From: Sclerodactyla briareus | Taxonomy: Eukaryota > Echinodermata > Holothuroidea > Dendrochirotida > Sclerodactylidae | DNA length: 64,000 bases | Assembly: GCA_026419785.1 (NCBI GenBank) | Contig: JAODTK010003865.1 | Coordinates: 124,001 to 188,000, forward strand | Direction: 5' to 3' | Shown here: one piece after another, positions 12,775 through 24,235 of the stretch | Position numbering within the stretch: the stretch's first letter is position 1 | Layout: each line of letters starts with the position of its first letter | Notes under the pieces: model-generated | The model's database searches: none | Seen by the model: only the letters and a program-made list of their open reading frames with translations | Told to the model about the DNA's origin: nothing | Made by a program: the position numbers and the translations under genes

Positions 12775-12885
12775 ATTCTTCTCGGACAAAGTCAGAGGAA
12801 TCTTTCAGTCCGACTTGGGGTGTGTGAGCATGGCTTTTTAAAAATGATAACTCAACCCTGACCTTTCAAGTTTGTGCAAGGTGCG
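12775..12885. repeat. R1 fragment
   Basis: Contains GACAAAGTCAGAGGAATCT followed by a short GTGTGTG stretch and GATAACTCAACCCTGACC, the same order as at the head of the complete R1 copies. Truncated after about 110 bp, where LINE-derived sequence begins. Confidence 0.7.
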
Positions 12886-12919
12886 TTGCGCAAGATAGAT
12901 GCTATATCCCATCATAGTT

Positions 12920-13440
12920 AAAACATTTCTCTTCCTCGTACAATTCCTGAGGACACTCTACCAGACGCTTATCTTATACCACATCCTAAACTGTTCTAAT
13001 TTTTGGAGTGCTACATGTAAATCAAATCTTACCAACTAAAAGTACTCCAGAAACTTGCTTTGCGCCACGTGGCCCATAGCTGAACCCCGTGCCCACCCCA
13101 GCTGCCTGTTCAAGGATCTACTTACTATAGGCTGGGAGGATATGGTTCAACTTGAATATCGCCGCTTTTTTAGCTCCAGCATGTAATAGTTTTGCCTACC
13201 TGTGACATTTATGACTTTATTCTTATTAAGCACCCGTAGACCTATTCCACCAACACCAGCGTGGCTAACCAAGCTTATCAAGCATAAGTTTCGAAGTAAC
13301 ATTGGGATTTTGCGTTGCGTAATCATCGTGGCGTACTAAACATTGAATTCTTTGGTCAGATTCTTTGAAGACTCTCATCGCTTAATGCACTTAAAAAGGA
13401 GTATGATTAGAGAATTTTGCCACTATAATGCATACTTGAT
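12920..13440 (+). mobile_element. LINE 3'-terminal fragment (non-LTR, C-terminal region)
   Basis: Reading across frames gives FWSATCKSNLT near 13000, KVLQKLALRHV (across a frameshift) near 13040-13065, LFKDLLTIGWEDMVQLEY near 13110-13160, and TSVANQAYQ near 13250. A terminal SLKTLTSLNAFKKEYD-like block lies near 13365-13410. This order is typical of the C-terminal end of CR1/jockey-type LINEs ('LQ..ALR ... L..FK..Y'). It is 5'-truncated and frame-broken, as usual for such copies. Confidence 0.65.
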
Positions 13441-16090
13441 TCAACTATTACTATGTACACCTTAGTATGACTATTCAATCAGCTCCTATAATTCCGAATA
13501 ACTTAGTCTGTCGTCAGTTCGTGATTTAACAGTGTATAGTATACACCGCTTTGTTCAAATAATCATGTTATACCACTGATTATTCACTATAATCGCTGGC
13601 AGTCTTTGAATGATCTTTGAATGGTTATTCACTATATGGCATTTCATCCTATTTTTTCCCCATGTTTTTTTTTTTCTTCCTTTATATACGCTATTTCTAT
13701 GTTCTGTTATTCTACCTTATCTGTTTTGAGGGAGTGCATTACTCCATAAGCCTCCCTGGCTTTTTTAGTGGTACTTCCTTCCGCATGGTCGTTTCTTTTT
13801 ACATACAATCGATTAATATTCCTAAATTACTGATATTAATTACAGTAATTATGTAATATGTTATGTGATGCGGAAACCTATACTAAATAACTGCAGTATT
13901 CCAAGCTATTCTTACAGGACTATCTGCGATGGTCGTTGTTTTGCTTTAAATGCAAACATCAATTTCATCACCAGGAAAAAAAATATTCTCTCCCAGGAAA
14001 ACTTAGCAGTGTGATTACATGTGATGCAATGTTATTTTTAAAAAGAGAAACCCATTAGAAATGTTGCCGTATGCAGATTATTACAAATACTTAAAAGCAA
14101 TAAATGAATCCTAATTTTTGTTGGTGCAAGTGTGACCAATCACAATTATTGCCCAATGTTTTTTTCCCCAAATTTGTTTGTAATAATGGTAAATTTTAAG
14201 AGGTCATCACTTGACCTTTTATTAAGGTACTGGCCCCCGAGGTTCACCTATTCAAGGCCCGCAAGGGGGCAGACCTGGATTACTGCACTATTGTCCACTG
14301 CCAATCCTTCTCTTCTTCACCGGGTACACAGAATAAGTTTGTGGGTAACAATGAGGGCTCTGTTCAAGTTTGATGGGAAGGGAAGGGAAAATATCTTAGT
14401 ATAAGGTGGGTCTAATGTGAACCCTTGGCTAGCAAAAAGGAAAATGACAAATAAAGCAGACTGGTATGAGGAAAGGAGGGTAGAGAACACAGATTCGCCA
14501 TGTTGACCCTGAAGGGACGCCTGATGACTCAAGGGCCTAGCACTAATAGTACGTTGGCCAGATAGCACATTTTTTTAGCCTAGCCAAAATGGCTTGCAGC
14601 AAGACGTACCACCCATATTAAAGTAAAGCCCAAAAAGGGACAAACGATAACCACAGTATAAACTGGGCAGGAAAGGGTCTGGTGCCAGTTGAGTAATTCA
14701 GAAACAGATCTGTAAATCTTGTCCTGTAACGTGCTGTAAATCATACAACAATCAACACGTAGAAACAGAGAATCTAAAAGAGCAGGATAGAGCATGTCCT
14801 GCTCGCATGACAGCAGCACACTTGCTGACTGTACAACCATCCAGGGTGCAAGGTGTGGAGTGACTTTTTGAGTGCTGAAGTGTACCCAGACTTCCCCTTT
14901 AGTCTCCTAAATCCTTCCGCCCTCTCAACAATCCCGCTCCTGGTAAACTACCGCCCACAAACATGTGTCAAATATGTTTCTGGGGCTCGCGGAGGGGTAT
15001 ACCCATCCATCAAAATCCCTGTGGCCCGTTCCTGGCCAACTCGAAGGCCCTGTTGTGGCTAGGCTGGCGCCCCGGTCCGCCCGAGAAGCGTCATTGGCTC
15101 AATGACGTCCCACGGTGGCCATTCTCTGGGAATAGCTGGACTAATAACACTATACAATGCCCGGCTATCTGCCGAAGTATTAATGAAATAGATGTATATG
15201 TACGTGGTGACGTGACTTGGGGACATCTTCTGTAGTCGAGGGCAAATGAGACTGAGGCCAATGGTATCACCGCCTTACAGAAGCAGTTTTTTTAATAATC
15301 ACGCTCTCTAGAGGGAGCACGAGAAAGTGGCTAACACCAGTGGCAACAGCCTGTCACGGCGTTGTCTTTTCCTCATTTTTTTTTTCGGGAACGGTGTTCA
15401 TTGGCAGTGGTCACTTACCGACCCCTCAGTAGGACTAAGCCTTGGCTACATCCTAGCCGAAGGCTGACTCGCCTATTTCTGCAAATAGGGGAGAGCAGGA
15501 CTATCTGAAAGTTTTTCATGAAACGTATTTTAAACAAAAATAATGACATGCCCATTAGAAACCATACCTTTCCTTTAGGAGACTACTTGGGATTTATCAA
15601 CAAAGGCGCCCGAATTGTTTTCTCCTTTTTCATGGCTTCGAGATATTCAGTCACAAAGTGGCCGGTGAACGACTTCTAATAAACCACCCAACCAAAGGGT
15701 TTGGTTTGAACATCGGGTGGATTAGTACGCATTATATCTTTTTCAGGTCTACAGTATGTAACAAAGTTGTTTTTATTTTATCTAGCATTATATCGATTTT
15801 TGGTCTCCTGTCAAAGAAAATCTCATACGTACGCGGTCCATCTCCCTGCAAGATCTTCCAGGCATATCGTTGGGATAACTTTACGGTCAATTTATCAAAC
15901 AAAACAACAGCGACCACTTGGTCCAGTGTCGGAACCTATTCATAGTAAATGACTTCCTTGATTTTTTTACAATACACCAGTAATCATTATTATCATTCTT
16001 CAGTCGTAATTGTGACTTAAATTAAATGTTTAGTGGTTGGTAGGATTGTCGTGTCTTTCACAGCTACCGTGGGTCTGTTCTTCAGGGGGT
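13441..16090. other. Unassigned stretch, AT-rich then mixed
   Basis: AT-rich to about 14130, with a T-rich run near 13660-13700. After that, mixed sequence holds short open frames on both strands (14132-14404, 14580-14840 and 14963-15235, for example). None shows a recognisable domain. No RNA gene or clear repeat was found. Confidence 0.4.
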
Positions 16091-16094
16091 AGGC

Positions 16095-16310
16095 TTCAGT
16101 GTTATAGTCGAGGCCGGCCTCGAGGCCGATTTTGCCGGCTACGGGCTGTAGGCTCAGTGTGTAGTCGAGGCGGCCTCGAGGCCGATTTTGCCGGCCTCTT
16201 CCCCGCCTCGTTTTTTTCCAAGGCCACCATACCTACAGTGGTGCAAGGTGAAGCGAGCCCGGCCTCGGCCGTCGAGGGTGGGCCGGCCTCGACTACATCC
16301 TGGGAGGCCT
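16095..16310. repeat. GC-rich cluster of GGCCGGCCTCGA repeats, direct and inverted
   Basis: Two direct copies of a TAGTCGAGG...CCTCGAGGCCGATTTTGCCGGC block lie at about 16105-16143 and 16160-16195. An inverted counterpart, GGGCCGGCCTCGACTAC, lies at about 16279-16297. The units contain nested palindromes (GGCCGGCC, CCTCGAGG). It could be a small foldback element or a duplicated palindromic regulatory site. No protein is recognised. Confidence 0.7.
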
Positions 16311-16805
16311 TACCATTGGCCGACTCGGGATGTGGACATCCCTGATGAGTTTGTAGTTGTCCGTGTATTATATCGTACAGAAGAAAAAACAAATATGTAG
16401 TAGGGGAGTCATTCACATTATTCATAAAATGATGTTTTTTAATCGGCTGCTGCTGCCAGCTTACCATGCGGCGAGTTCGATTTTGCACGAGTTATACTGC
16501 GCGATTGGTCGGCGCCATTCTGTGTCTGCGGCGAGTTGACCTGTTTCCATTGTTACTTTGTTTTGCCGCCATCCACGTAATACTGTGGAGATAATTGTGA
16601 CGTGACTGGTCCCCGATGGTCTGCCCTCATAGACCAGTGTTACGCTGTGGCCGATCAAACCCGACAAGAGCCGCTGCACGGGCCGTCACATTTGCCAAGC
16701 TGTTCGCACAACACTGATACTGACGGTCAGTGGGTTTATTCATCCACGCCATACAGCCTAATGTACGAGAACTATTTGCAAATCCGTATCCTAACTAGTG
16801 TTAGG

Positions 16806-16912
16806 AGGCTAGGCTAGTCGCTACTCGCGACGGAGTATGTTTCCGTTTCCCTCACAATGTAGGGTAACCGGCATACACACAGTCGCGAGGTAGCGACTAG
16901 CCTAGCTAGGCA
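16806..16912. repeat. Perfect-looking inverted repeat (24-bp arms, about 55-bp loop)
   Basis: The left arm at about 16807-16830 reads GGCTAGGCTAGTCGCTACTC and continues GCGAC. The right arm at about 16884-16909 is its reverse complement with one inserted base (GTCGCGAGGTAGCGACTAGC...). Either strand could form a stable hairpin. It may be a tiny inverted-repeat transposon or a structured site. Confidence 0.8.
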
Positions 16913-17130
16913 TGCCCCGCGTGATATTACCAGGCGCGAGCGATATATTGCGAAATTCCGTCGAAAATCCGCCGTTGCGACATAGCATCATTTGCCCCGC
17001 CTCTGCTGAAGAGCTCGAATTCCACGCGATTCGCGATGTAAAAATAGCAGTTGAACATTTACTAGCACATTTCACTGGCAGAGTTGTTCTCGAAGCCTGT
17101 GGAATATCGCGGAACCCAAATGGACTCTAG
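16912..17130 (+). CDS. Uncertain 72-codon open frame beside the hairpin
   Basis: An ATG-started frame begins right at the end of the inverted repeat and runs to TAG near 17130. The product is mixed charged and hydrophobic, with a segment ELEFHAIRDVKIAVEHLLAH. No family is recognised and no splice context is clear. It may be chance. Confidence 0.2.
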   Translation: MPRVILPGASDILRNSVENPPLRHSIICPASAEELEFHAIRDVKIAVEHLLAHFTGRVVLEACGISRNPNGL

Positions 17131-18040
17131 CAATGTGCCCGTGTTTACATATGACGTTCACAAATCGAGTTGGCCAAACGTCTGGGTTATAGAGGGCTCT
17201 GTAGACGAGCATAAACATCAAAATAGAGGGGCGACATACAAAAATGACTCATAGAATATTTCACCACCTGTTACATAACTGAGTCCTTCCCCTGATATTA
17301 ACAAACGTGGCTCTATACCATATGCTCAAGACATTAGAAACTCAGGGTGGCGTAGCGAAGTTGGTAATTGGGGGGATGCAGAGATGTTTTGTTGCGATGG
17401 ATCGGCAATGGTGACGGAATGGGAGAGGCGTGTGAGGGGAGGGGTGTAATTAATGAACATTGAAATCGTCCGCAGATGCACTGGTGCAATTTTCAGTAAA
17501 ATTCTGCCCGAATCCTAAACTTGCCCGATTTCTATTGCAGCTCTTGGGTATGAAGCGGCGACCATCGACACACACTAACTACTCTGCGCCGAAAGCGCGG
17601 CAAAAATTTGACACTCATGGCGCAATTGATCATATTCCACCATTTTAGTACAAGATCAGACATTTGTCCACTTTTTGCACTTGCCACTCGCCTGATTCCC
17701 GCTAACCCGACTGTTCATTGTTAAGTTCTGGAAATGCTTTCTTTTCTATTGTTTCACATTCAGCAAAATGGCTCCGAAATAATGTATCTCTGAATATAGG
17801 ACCAGAAAACCAAAACTGTCAAGAAACTACAAACTCAGGAAAAAAAGAAGTCAAACGCTAACGTACGCCTTCATTTCCCCTTTTGCCCAATTGCCAACAG
17901 ACTCGGTCACCCGTACAATTACAAACCGACGGCGACGGCCGTCAATTATCTAATTTTCTTGCCGACGTGGCCATTTCTCTTGCCCGACGCTGAATGGGTC
18001 AATCAGATGAAGAGCCAAAAGTCGAATATCCCGATAATGA
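17131..18040. other. Unassigned intergenic stretch
   Basis: No gene, RNA or repeat could be supported. A short frame at about 17460-17648 lacks motifs. Confidence 0.4.
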
Positions 18041-18044
18041 ATTC

Positions 18045-18240
18045 TGGCTTCCGGTTTTTTCTTCCTATTCCACTTTCCATCCCTGCCTTCCCCTTCACTC
18101 TCCTTACTTTTCTTTTCCTTTCCCTTCCCCTCTGTTCTGCTTTTCCTCCTCTCCTCTTTTCCTCCTCTCTTCTCTTTCCTCCTCCCCCCCCCTCCTCCCT
18201 TCCATCTATCCTTCCTTCCTTCTTTCTCCTTTTGGCCGAC
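18045..18240. repeat. Pyrimidine-rich low-complexity tract
   Basis: About 200 bp of C/T-rich sequence (CCTT, TCC and CTT mixtures). The minus strand is purine-rich and gives an artefactual Lys/Arg/Glu/Gly frame. No coding interpretation is warranted. Confidence 0.85.
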
Positions 18241-18399
18241 AGACCGAACTTGCCGCTGACATGAAATTAATTGGGAGGAGTCCCCCCCCCCCTCCAGCTC
18301 GCTACTGCCCTGGTAAACATACGCTACATTTGCGAACGCTATTTCAGCAACAGTTTGAGTCTCGATTTGATCCTCGATGAAGAACAAAGGAAATACCTA

Positions 18400-19540
18400 C
18401 GGTTGAATTACGTATTTTGACACTTCCCCCACCCCCGACGAAACTGTGCATTAAAACACATTCCCTGACCGATTTTATTTTTTCGCCCCCACAACCCTAG
18501 GGGGGTAGCCGCCCTCCCTGCCCCCCGCCCCCCCTGTGAGGGTACTCTTCCTCAGTATTGTAGCTTTCAAAAAAAACCCGCCACTTTGGGGTTACGTTAA
18601 TTTTCTTTCTTGATTATTATGGCATTATGCGGCGATCAGGAACTATGGGGGGTTTCTTTAACGGCTAGACATAATCATGTAATCTCTTAATAGTCTTATG
18701 ACTTTGCTGCGTTTAACGAGAAACTTTGAAGAGTCGATCCGTTATACCACATGCTGCATTCAAAAGATTCTGATTTTTCTGAACTTTGAATTTTTGGGGA
18801 AAAATAATTGAAATTTCTGAAAAATCTTGGTCTTTGTAGGCCTGTTGTTTGATTTTTCCATTTACTGCATCAGAAGATATACAGCGATTGTTTTCAATAC
18901 GGCTTATTAATAGCATCTTCTCACAAACAAGTATCTTGAGATTATTAATATTACGGATCTAATTTGTGTACATTTTTGTGGCATTCACGTTTGCATACTA
19001 TACAAACATTTTTTTTTTTGATTGTCATTATCCTAATTTAATTATGGAGATACCTGATAACCTGTTTCCGTAGTAGAACATCCATTTGATTATCGGAATG
19101 TTGTACGGTATTTTTTAGGGCGATTTTTGCCGTGAACTTAACCTCGATAATTATTTTTGTCAAATATTTCATTTTTCGGTTCCAAACTTCAGAAAAGCAC
19201 CCAAACCGGTGCTTCCTGTTACAATACTGGGGAATATTTGTCGATCTTCATTTTTCATTACGGAAAATATGACAATGGAATCTTGGGAGAGATATTGGCA
19301 GCCTTGGGTAAATGTACTTGGTATACTATTTTGACAATTTGTTTTACCTTATCCGTAATGTTTTGTTTTGCGCAGTTTTGCATCTCGTCATGATCCTTAC
19401 AATCTTTTTTGTTTGAATTTTATTATTGTTCTGATACTGTCATGAGACAAAAAAAAACAAAATAAAAGAAATGGAGAAAAAGAAAAAAGAAAAAAAGGTG
19501 AGGATATTAGTGCGAGAATTAACAGGATTGTGGGGGATGA
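18400..19540. other. Unassigned stretch upstream of the CR1-like LINE
   Basis: Begins with C-rich homopolymers (about 18485-18535) and then becomes AT-rich. No gene, RNA or repeat is recognised. Confidence 0.4.
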
Positions 19541-19979
19541 GGAGGTGTACACATGGTTGTTCGAGATAGAAATATGGATCTCCGGGGTGAAGTCAGGACG
19601 TCCTCAGATCCCCGATTCCCGTGAACTGCTGTGTCAGGCTGTCCACTGGTCTAAAAAGTCGCGATTTGTGGCAGTCTCCAGTCCCTAGTTTGACGGTCGT
19701 GTTGCAGGTGGGACGATAAGCGGGTCTCAACAGTGGATTAGGTTTAGATTGCGCTGGGGAGGGCATTCAGTTTGTGGATGTTTGGTCGTGTTCTGGGGAA
19801 GGCGGGATCTTTCTCTAGGATGGTCTTCACCTTTAATGGTGCGGGGGCTTCACTGTTTGGCAAGTTGGTCAATTTCTTCGTGGACGGGTTGTTAAGCTAA
19901 ATTTGGGAGCGAGGGTTTCGGGTGTCCGTAGGCTTACGGCTGGGTTGTTTAATAGTAAGCCATCGCAGTGGAGGGTCTT

Positions 19980-20617
19980 GGCGAGGTCAACAGTGGATCG
20001 CATAGATAGGTAGCCAGCTGTCTTTTTCTTGTGCTAATGTTCAAGTATCAGGAACAAGTTTGATGAGTTGCAGATTTTAGTCCGGGAACGCAAGTCCTGA
20101 CGGGTCATTGGTATTATAGAGTCGTGGTTGAACAGTGATATTTCCACACGAATTCAGCTTCCTGGTTATATGTTGTTTATATACTATGCAAGATAGGACA
20201 GAATACTCTCCGTGGCATGGTTGGGTGGAGTTTTTGTTGTATGTGAGGTCGGACTTGAATAGTTTCGAGAAGGCCGACAGACCTTGGTGGAGTTTGGTCA
20301 ATTCTGTTTGATGTGAAATTCCGTCCAACTCCTCAGGTATTCCCAGTTGTTTTATTAGTTTGACGTTGTGTACTCGGTCTCCAAATAGCTGTAAGTCCAT
20401 ACTTTCCCGACATGCTTTTCGTTTCGAATTTTCTGGGAAGAGTACTTATTATGGGTGATTTCAATTATCCGATATGTCTTGGTCTATGGTACAGTGGGCA
20501 GGTCATGGATTGGGCGTTTTTCAATGTCACGCATGAGTGTTTTCTTCTAGTCATGTACAGTTTCTACCAGAAAGCATAATAATTTTGGATTTAGTTTAGA
20601 GCAGTGGATACAGATTC
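19980..20617 (+). mobile_element. CR1-like LINE (copy B), endonuclease region
   Basis: Across frames the translation gives NKFDELQILVRERKP, then GIIESWLNSDIS, IQLPGYMLF, DRTEYSPWHG and LLYVRSDLN (about 20055-20260). GDFNYPDM follows near 20454-20480 and LDLV near 20590. These are the conserved blocks of the APE-type endonuclease of CR1-like LINEs: an ITESWL-type motif and the GDFN motif with catalytic Asp. The domain is frame-broken. It is interrupted at about 20618 and continues after 20890. Sequence from about 19540 to 19980 may be the preceding ORF1 region but shows no clear domain. Confidence 0.8.
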
Positions 20618-20890
20618 TGTAGAAAATTTCAATGGGATCCCATTGGACAAGTTGATGGTAACCACTGGGATCCCATTGCAATCCCATAAGATCCCTCGTT
20701 AAAATCCATTTGAGTAGACGGGATTAATGGTGTATTTTGGACACTCCCGTTGGTGTCCCGTTGAAGCTATGGGACAAATTTCCTGTCCCATTAGTTTAAC
20801 AGTGATTTTGGAACTTCCCATAAGTTTCCGGTTAAGTTTTTTCCCTTTCCAATGGGATTTAATGAGATCCCATTGAAATTTTTTGTCTTC
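20618..20890. mobile_element. Small terminal-inverted-repeat element (MITE-like) inside LINE copy B
   Basis: The left end reads AAAATTTCAATGGGATCCCA. The right end reads GATCCCATTGAAATTTTTT, an inverted copy. The roughly 275-bp interior carries more CCCATTG/CAATGGG motifs and no protein. The LINE frame (TDSVEN... on the left, NERAW / VRELG-like on the right) resumes after it, so it is a later insertion. Similar TTCTGTAG / CTTCTAG flanks could be an 8-bp target duplication, as made by hAT-type elements, but sequence noise prevents certainty. Confidence 0.7.
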
Positions 20891-22340
20891 TAGGGAATGA
20901 GAGAGCTTGGGTAGCTCGGTGCAAGTGCTCACGATATTCTTAAGCCTTTAATGTGTCTTGTTCTGGTTCAATATCCCGACAGGTGTAGAGAGCTTGCTCC
21001 TTTTTTCGCGAAGGCCGATGTTTATGGCATTTCCAGTTTTTTTTTTTTTTAGCAAAGTAGATTGGATAAATTGTTAGAAAGTAACGAAATGCCTGTTGAA
21101 CCCTTGGAAATGGTGTTCATTGGAAAGGTTAACGAGGTTTACGTTCCTTGAGGACACGTCGCCGTAAGAACGAGAGAGCACTTTCTTTGGCTGAAATGAT
21201 AATTTTTTCTGGTCCATAAAACGTAACGACATTTATGGATGGCGACTGATATCGTTCCTCCTGGGTCCGTGTCTAGCTAGAGCATTTCAAAATTCACAGC
21301 AAAAAGCTTGTCCAGCGTTTAGTTTCTGGTGCTAAACTTAATTTTGAGAGGCAGAGTGCATCTAATATCAAGGAGAATCCTCGTGCATTTTACTCTTATG
21401 GGGGGGGGGGGGGAAAGTACAGGACAGCATTGGTCCTTTGATAGCTTCCGACTCGGGTAGTACAATTAGTACAACCAGGAGATGGCTAGCGTTCTTTTTT
21501 AACTCATTAGAACTTGGTTAATTTTTTGTGACCTAGATTTTTTTCGGGGTTTCTCCGCAGTTTTTGCTGGTATCTGGTGTGTTCGCCTGGTTCAGTAAAG
21601 GAGAACCTGCAGAAGCTCACAAGTGATAAAGCTCCTGGTCCTGTATGGTAGTTTATCCTTTCTTACTAAATCCGCCCGAACGAGTTGTCTGTTCCATTAT
21701 CTATTATTTTCAATAAGACTCTTCAAGATGGTATATTTCCGGATGATTGAGAAGGAGGCAAATGTTTCACCTATTTTCAAGAAGGTAAACGGTCTCTTTC
21801 TTGCAATTACAGGCCAGTCAGTATTACTAATGTTGTCTGCAATGTACTGGAATCAACATTACGGGATCTATGGTTTGATCATTTCAATACATAGTCTGAT
21901 TAGGGATTCTCCAAGCATGGGTTTGGAAAAAGCGCGTTCATGTTCGATTAATCTCATGGAATTTATGGGAAGATGTACAGTTCTTGGGTTGACAACTGGC
22001 AATGCGTTGATATAAAATTTGCTGGACGTAGGAAGCTTTGACAAGGTTCCTCATGAGCGTCTCTTGCTTCAATTTGGAGGCTTTGGTTGAGGGGAATTTC
22101 CTTAAGTGGATTCGTGCGTGCTTCATATAGGGAACACGAGTTGTCATTAAGGGCGGTCCGTCTTCCTTGCTTGGCGCATGGACTGGATGGCCGTCCCTCC
22201 TTCCACTACTTACTTTCTTTTTCTTTTTTTTTTTCCAATGTTCGTAAATAGAGGCCACTGTTCACAAGCTTCGTGGCAAGCGAGAGCGTGATCATGAGTG
22301 GAATTGTCTTCTTCCTGAAAAGTTGTTTTGCTAGAGTGTG
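20891..22340 (+). mobile_element. CR1-like LINE (copy B), reverse transcriptase and C-terminus, internally deleted
   Basis: Readable blocks are LRTRRRK-like near 21150, KENPRAFYS-like near 21370 and KLTSDKAPGP-like near 21615. Then come FNKTLQDGIFP-like (about 21710-21745), WKEANVSPIFKK (21752-21788), NYRPVSITNVVCK-like (about 21810-21845), SCSINLMEF (about 21940-21965), FDKVPHERLLLQ (about 22038-22073), and a VLSGVPQGS-like block near 22170. Immediately after, HKLRGKRERD and WNCLPEKLF-like C-terminal blocks appear (about 22265-22335). The FADD catalytic box and the thumb are therefore missing, meaning an internal deletion near 22230. Confidence 0.8.
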
Positions 22341-22494
22341 AAATGGCGTTCAAGAACAGTTATTGATTTATTTTCAGAAATCATGATCTGGCGAATTATG
22401 TAAGTTTTGGTTCAATTTTTCTTTCCTGAGATTTGTGGTTTCGTGGTCGTTTATGAGGATTATGTCCTTCCTGAACCTTAATCACTAACCTGAC

Positions 22495-22920
22495 TAAACC
22501 ATTTGCTAATATTTCCCAAGTTCCAACTTGGTAAAATTTTCGCCCAACTCGGTAGGTTATGGTCCGTTAACTTTTCTGGCTCTGATGTGTTTGATGTTCA
22601 GGAATTGGAATTCCTCATATAATAGCTTATGTTAGATTAAAGCACTGGAGGAACGAGTTAAACCATAGCTCCTGTGACAAGTTTTAAAACTGCTGTTATA
22701 AAACCTATTGTATGTGCCTAATTTGCATAATTTATTCCAATTTCCAACTCTGGTAAGAAATTTCCGCCAAACTCAGCAGGTATGGGGTTTCCGTTACAAC
22801 ATTTCTGATCTGAGGTGCTTGATGTTCATTCATGAATTTAATTGAATTCCATCATATAATAGCTGCTGGTAGAATAAAGCACTGAGGACAAGATGAACCA
22901 TAGCTCCTGTGGCAATTGAC
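22495..22920. repeat. Tandem duplication, about 190-bp units at 230-bp spacing
   Basis: Units at about 22505-22690 and 22735-22915 share ordered blocks: TTCCAACT, GGTAA, TTTCCGCC, CAACTCGG, ATAATAGCT, TAAAGCACTG and ACCATAGCTCCTGTG. They are diverged by indels. Function unknown. Confidence 0.8.
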
Positions 22921-23620
22921 ATCTGTGCTGTTTCAGCTGCCCACAAGGCAAACCCCTCTCTTTCCCAACCAATTTTGATTAGGTTGATTCGACATGCACA
23001 ATACTGCAACATTTTATTTCCTCTCGTCGTGCCCGGTGACGGGGGCAAATGTAGAGGTTTCCCTAAATATAATATTTTGGGACTCCTTGACTCTGCGTGG
23101 GATAGGTTGTGGTGGTGTGGGGGGGGGGGGGGAGGGGGGGGTAGAGGGAGGATGTTTGTGTCTGGCAGGATGGGGGGGGGGGTGGATGGCCTTCCTGACT
23201 GCTTGGAAAATAAAAGGCAATGATAATGAAGGGAAATTCTTATTTTAAAAGGCAAAGAAGCCGGGCTGCTGACAGAGAATTTAGAACATTTCACATTGGA
23301 TTTTGGGTCACAACGAAGTGAGTGACTGAGCGGTGAAACTTTGTTCAAATTTTGGGTAATTTTGGAGAGACGAGTGTATGGGGGGGTGCATGAAAAAGAA
23401 AAAAAAAATCAATTGAGAAGATTTGTAATAAGAGTCAAACTTATGGTCAGTTATTGAAGTAGAATTTTTATTTGTTATATGTCAGAAATGGTGATGTTCG
23501 TTTTGACATAACGAGGGTCTGCATGAACTAGTTGGTTGTGTATTGTGGTGTAGTGTAGTGAATGATATAGAAACCACCGATCGCGCACGCAGGCGAGACC
23601 ACTCTTCTTTGGCGATCGCC
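22921..23620. other. Stretch with G homopolymers, no gene
   Basis: G-rich runs (about 23118-23140 and 23171-23182) create long Pro-rich and Gly-rich frames on the two strands, including a 172-codon minus frame. These are composition artefacts. No repeat family or gene was recognised. Confidence 0.5.
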
Positions 23621-23627
23621 TTGTTGT

Positions 23628-23669
23628 TCCTTGAACGAAGTCAAGCAATCTATGGCAGTCGGGACAGAG

Positions 23670-23700
<31 letters not shown>

Positions 23701-24235
23701 GGTATGACGCCTAGCCCTCGTTAACACGAATAACTCGACCAAAACCCGCCACTTACATGGGTCATGTTCATACTTAGTATAAGTTCCCCCATACTGGTAC
23801 ATGATCCCTATTGTACTTGGGGGCAGGGTCAAAAAGGTCCATCCGTGGTCAAGAGAGGTCAAAGTCTGACAATCTTGTAAACACAATAAAGTCAGAATGC
23901 TGGTCCAATCTGTTCTAATTTGTGATGCCAGCTTTTTTTTTATGGGGAGTACAGACAACTGATTTTTTTTCGTAGTAAATTTTTGTAGATGGAGAAATTA
24001 TCATAAATTGATACCGTAATGTTTTTTTGGTGCAGGCCGGGGGTCAGATTGGAAAGTGTGAAAAGTTTAATTTTGATAAATTTAGTTCTTAACACGATAC
24101 CTTAACCCTAAACTGTGATGGATCAAAGTTCATACCTGGTCTAGATTCCCCCTAATGATTACATTTTCTCTCTGTTGCCGGTTTCAGGTCGAAGGTACCG
24201 ACTGATGTCAACAGAAGTCGAATCTGCACAATTTT
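23628..24235. repeat. R1 copy 2, left part
   Basis: Contains GAACGAAGTCAAGCAATCT, a GT microsatellite (about 23672-23697), ACACGAATAACTCGACC, a GTTCCCCCATA block, GGTCAAGAGAGGTCAAAG, AAAGTCAGAATGCTGG and repeated R1 blocks. It stops in the consensus at the AAACCTTGTAAACAC point near 24235, where a minus-strand LINE fragment begins. It continues at about 25290. Confidence 0.8.

Noticed and set aside
17950..18387. 145-codon minus frame rich in Lys, Arg, Glu and Gly
   Set aside because: Purine-rich strand of a pyrimidine tract. Composition artefact.
22830..23348. 172-codon minus-strand frame with poly-Pro
   Set aside because: The length comes from C homopolymers, and half of the frame overlaps a tandem duplication. 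No domain or splice context.
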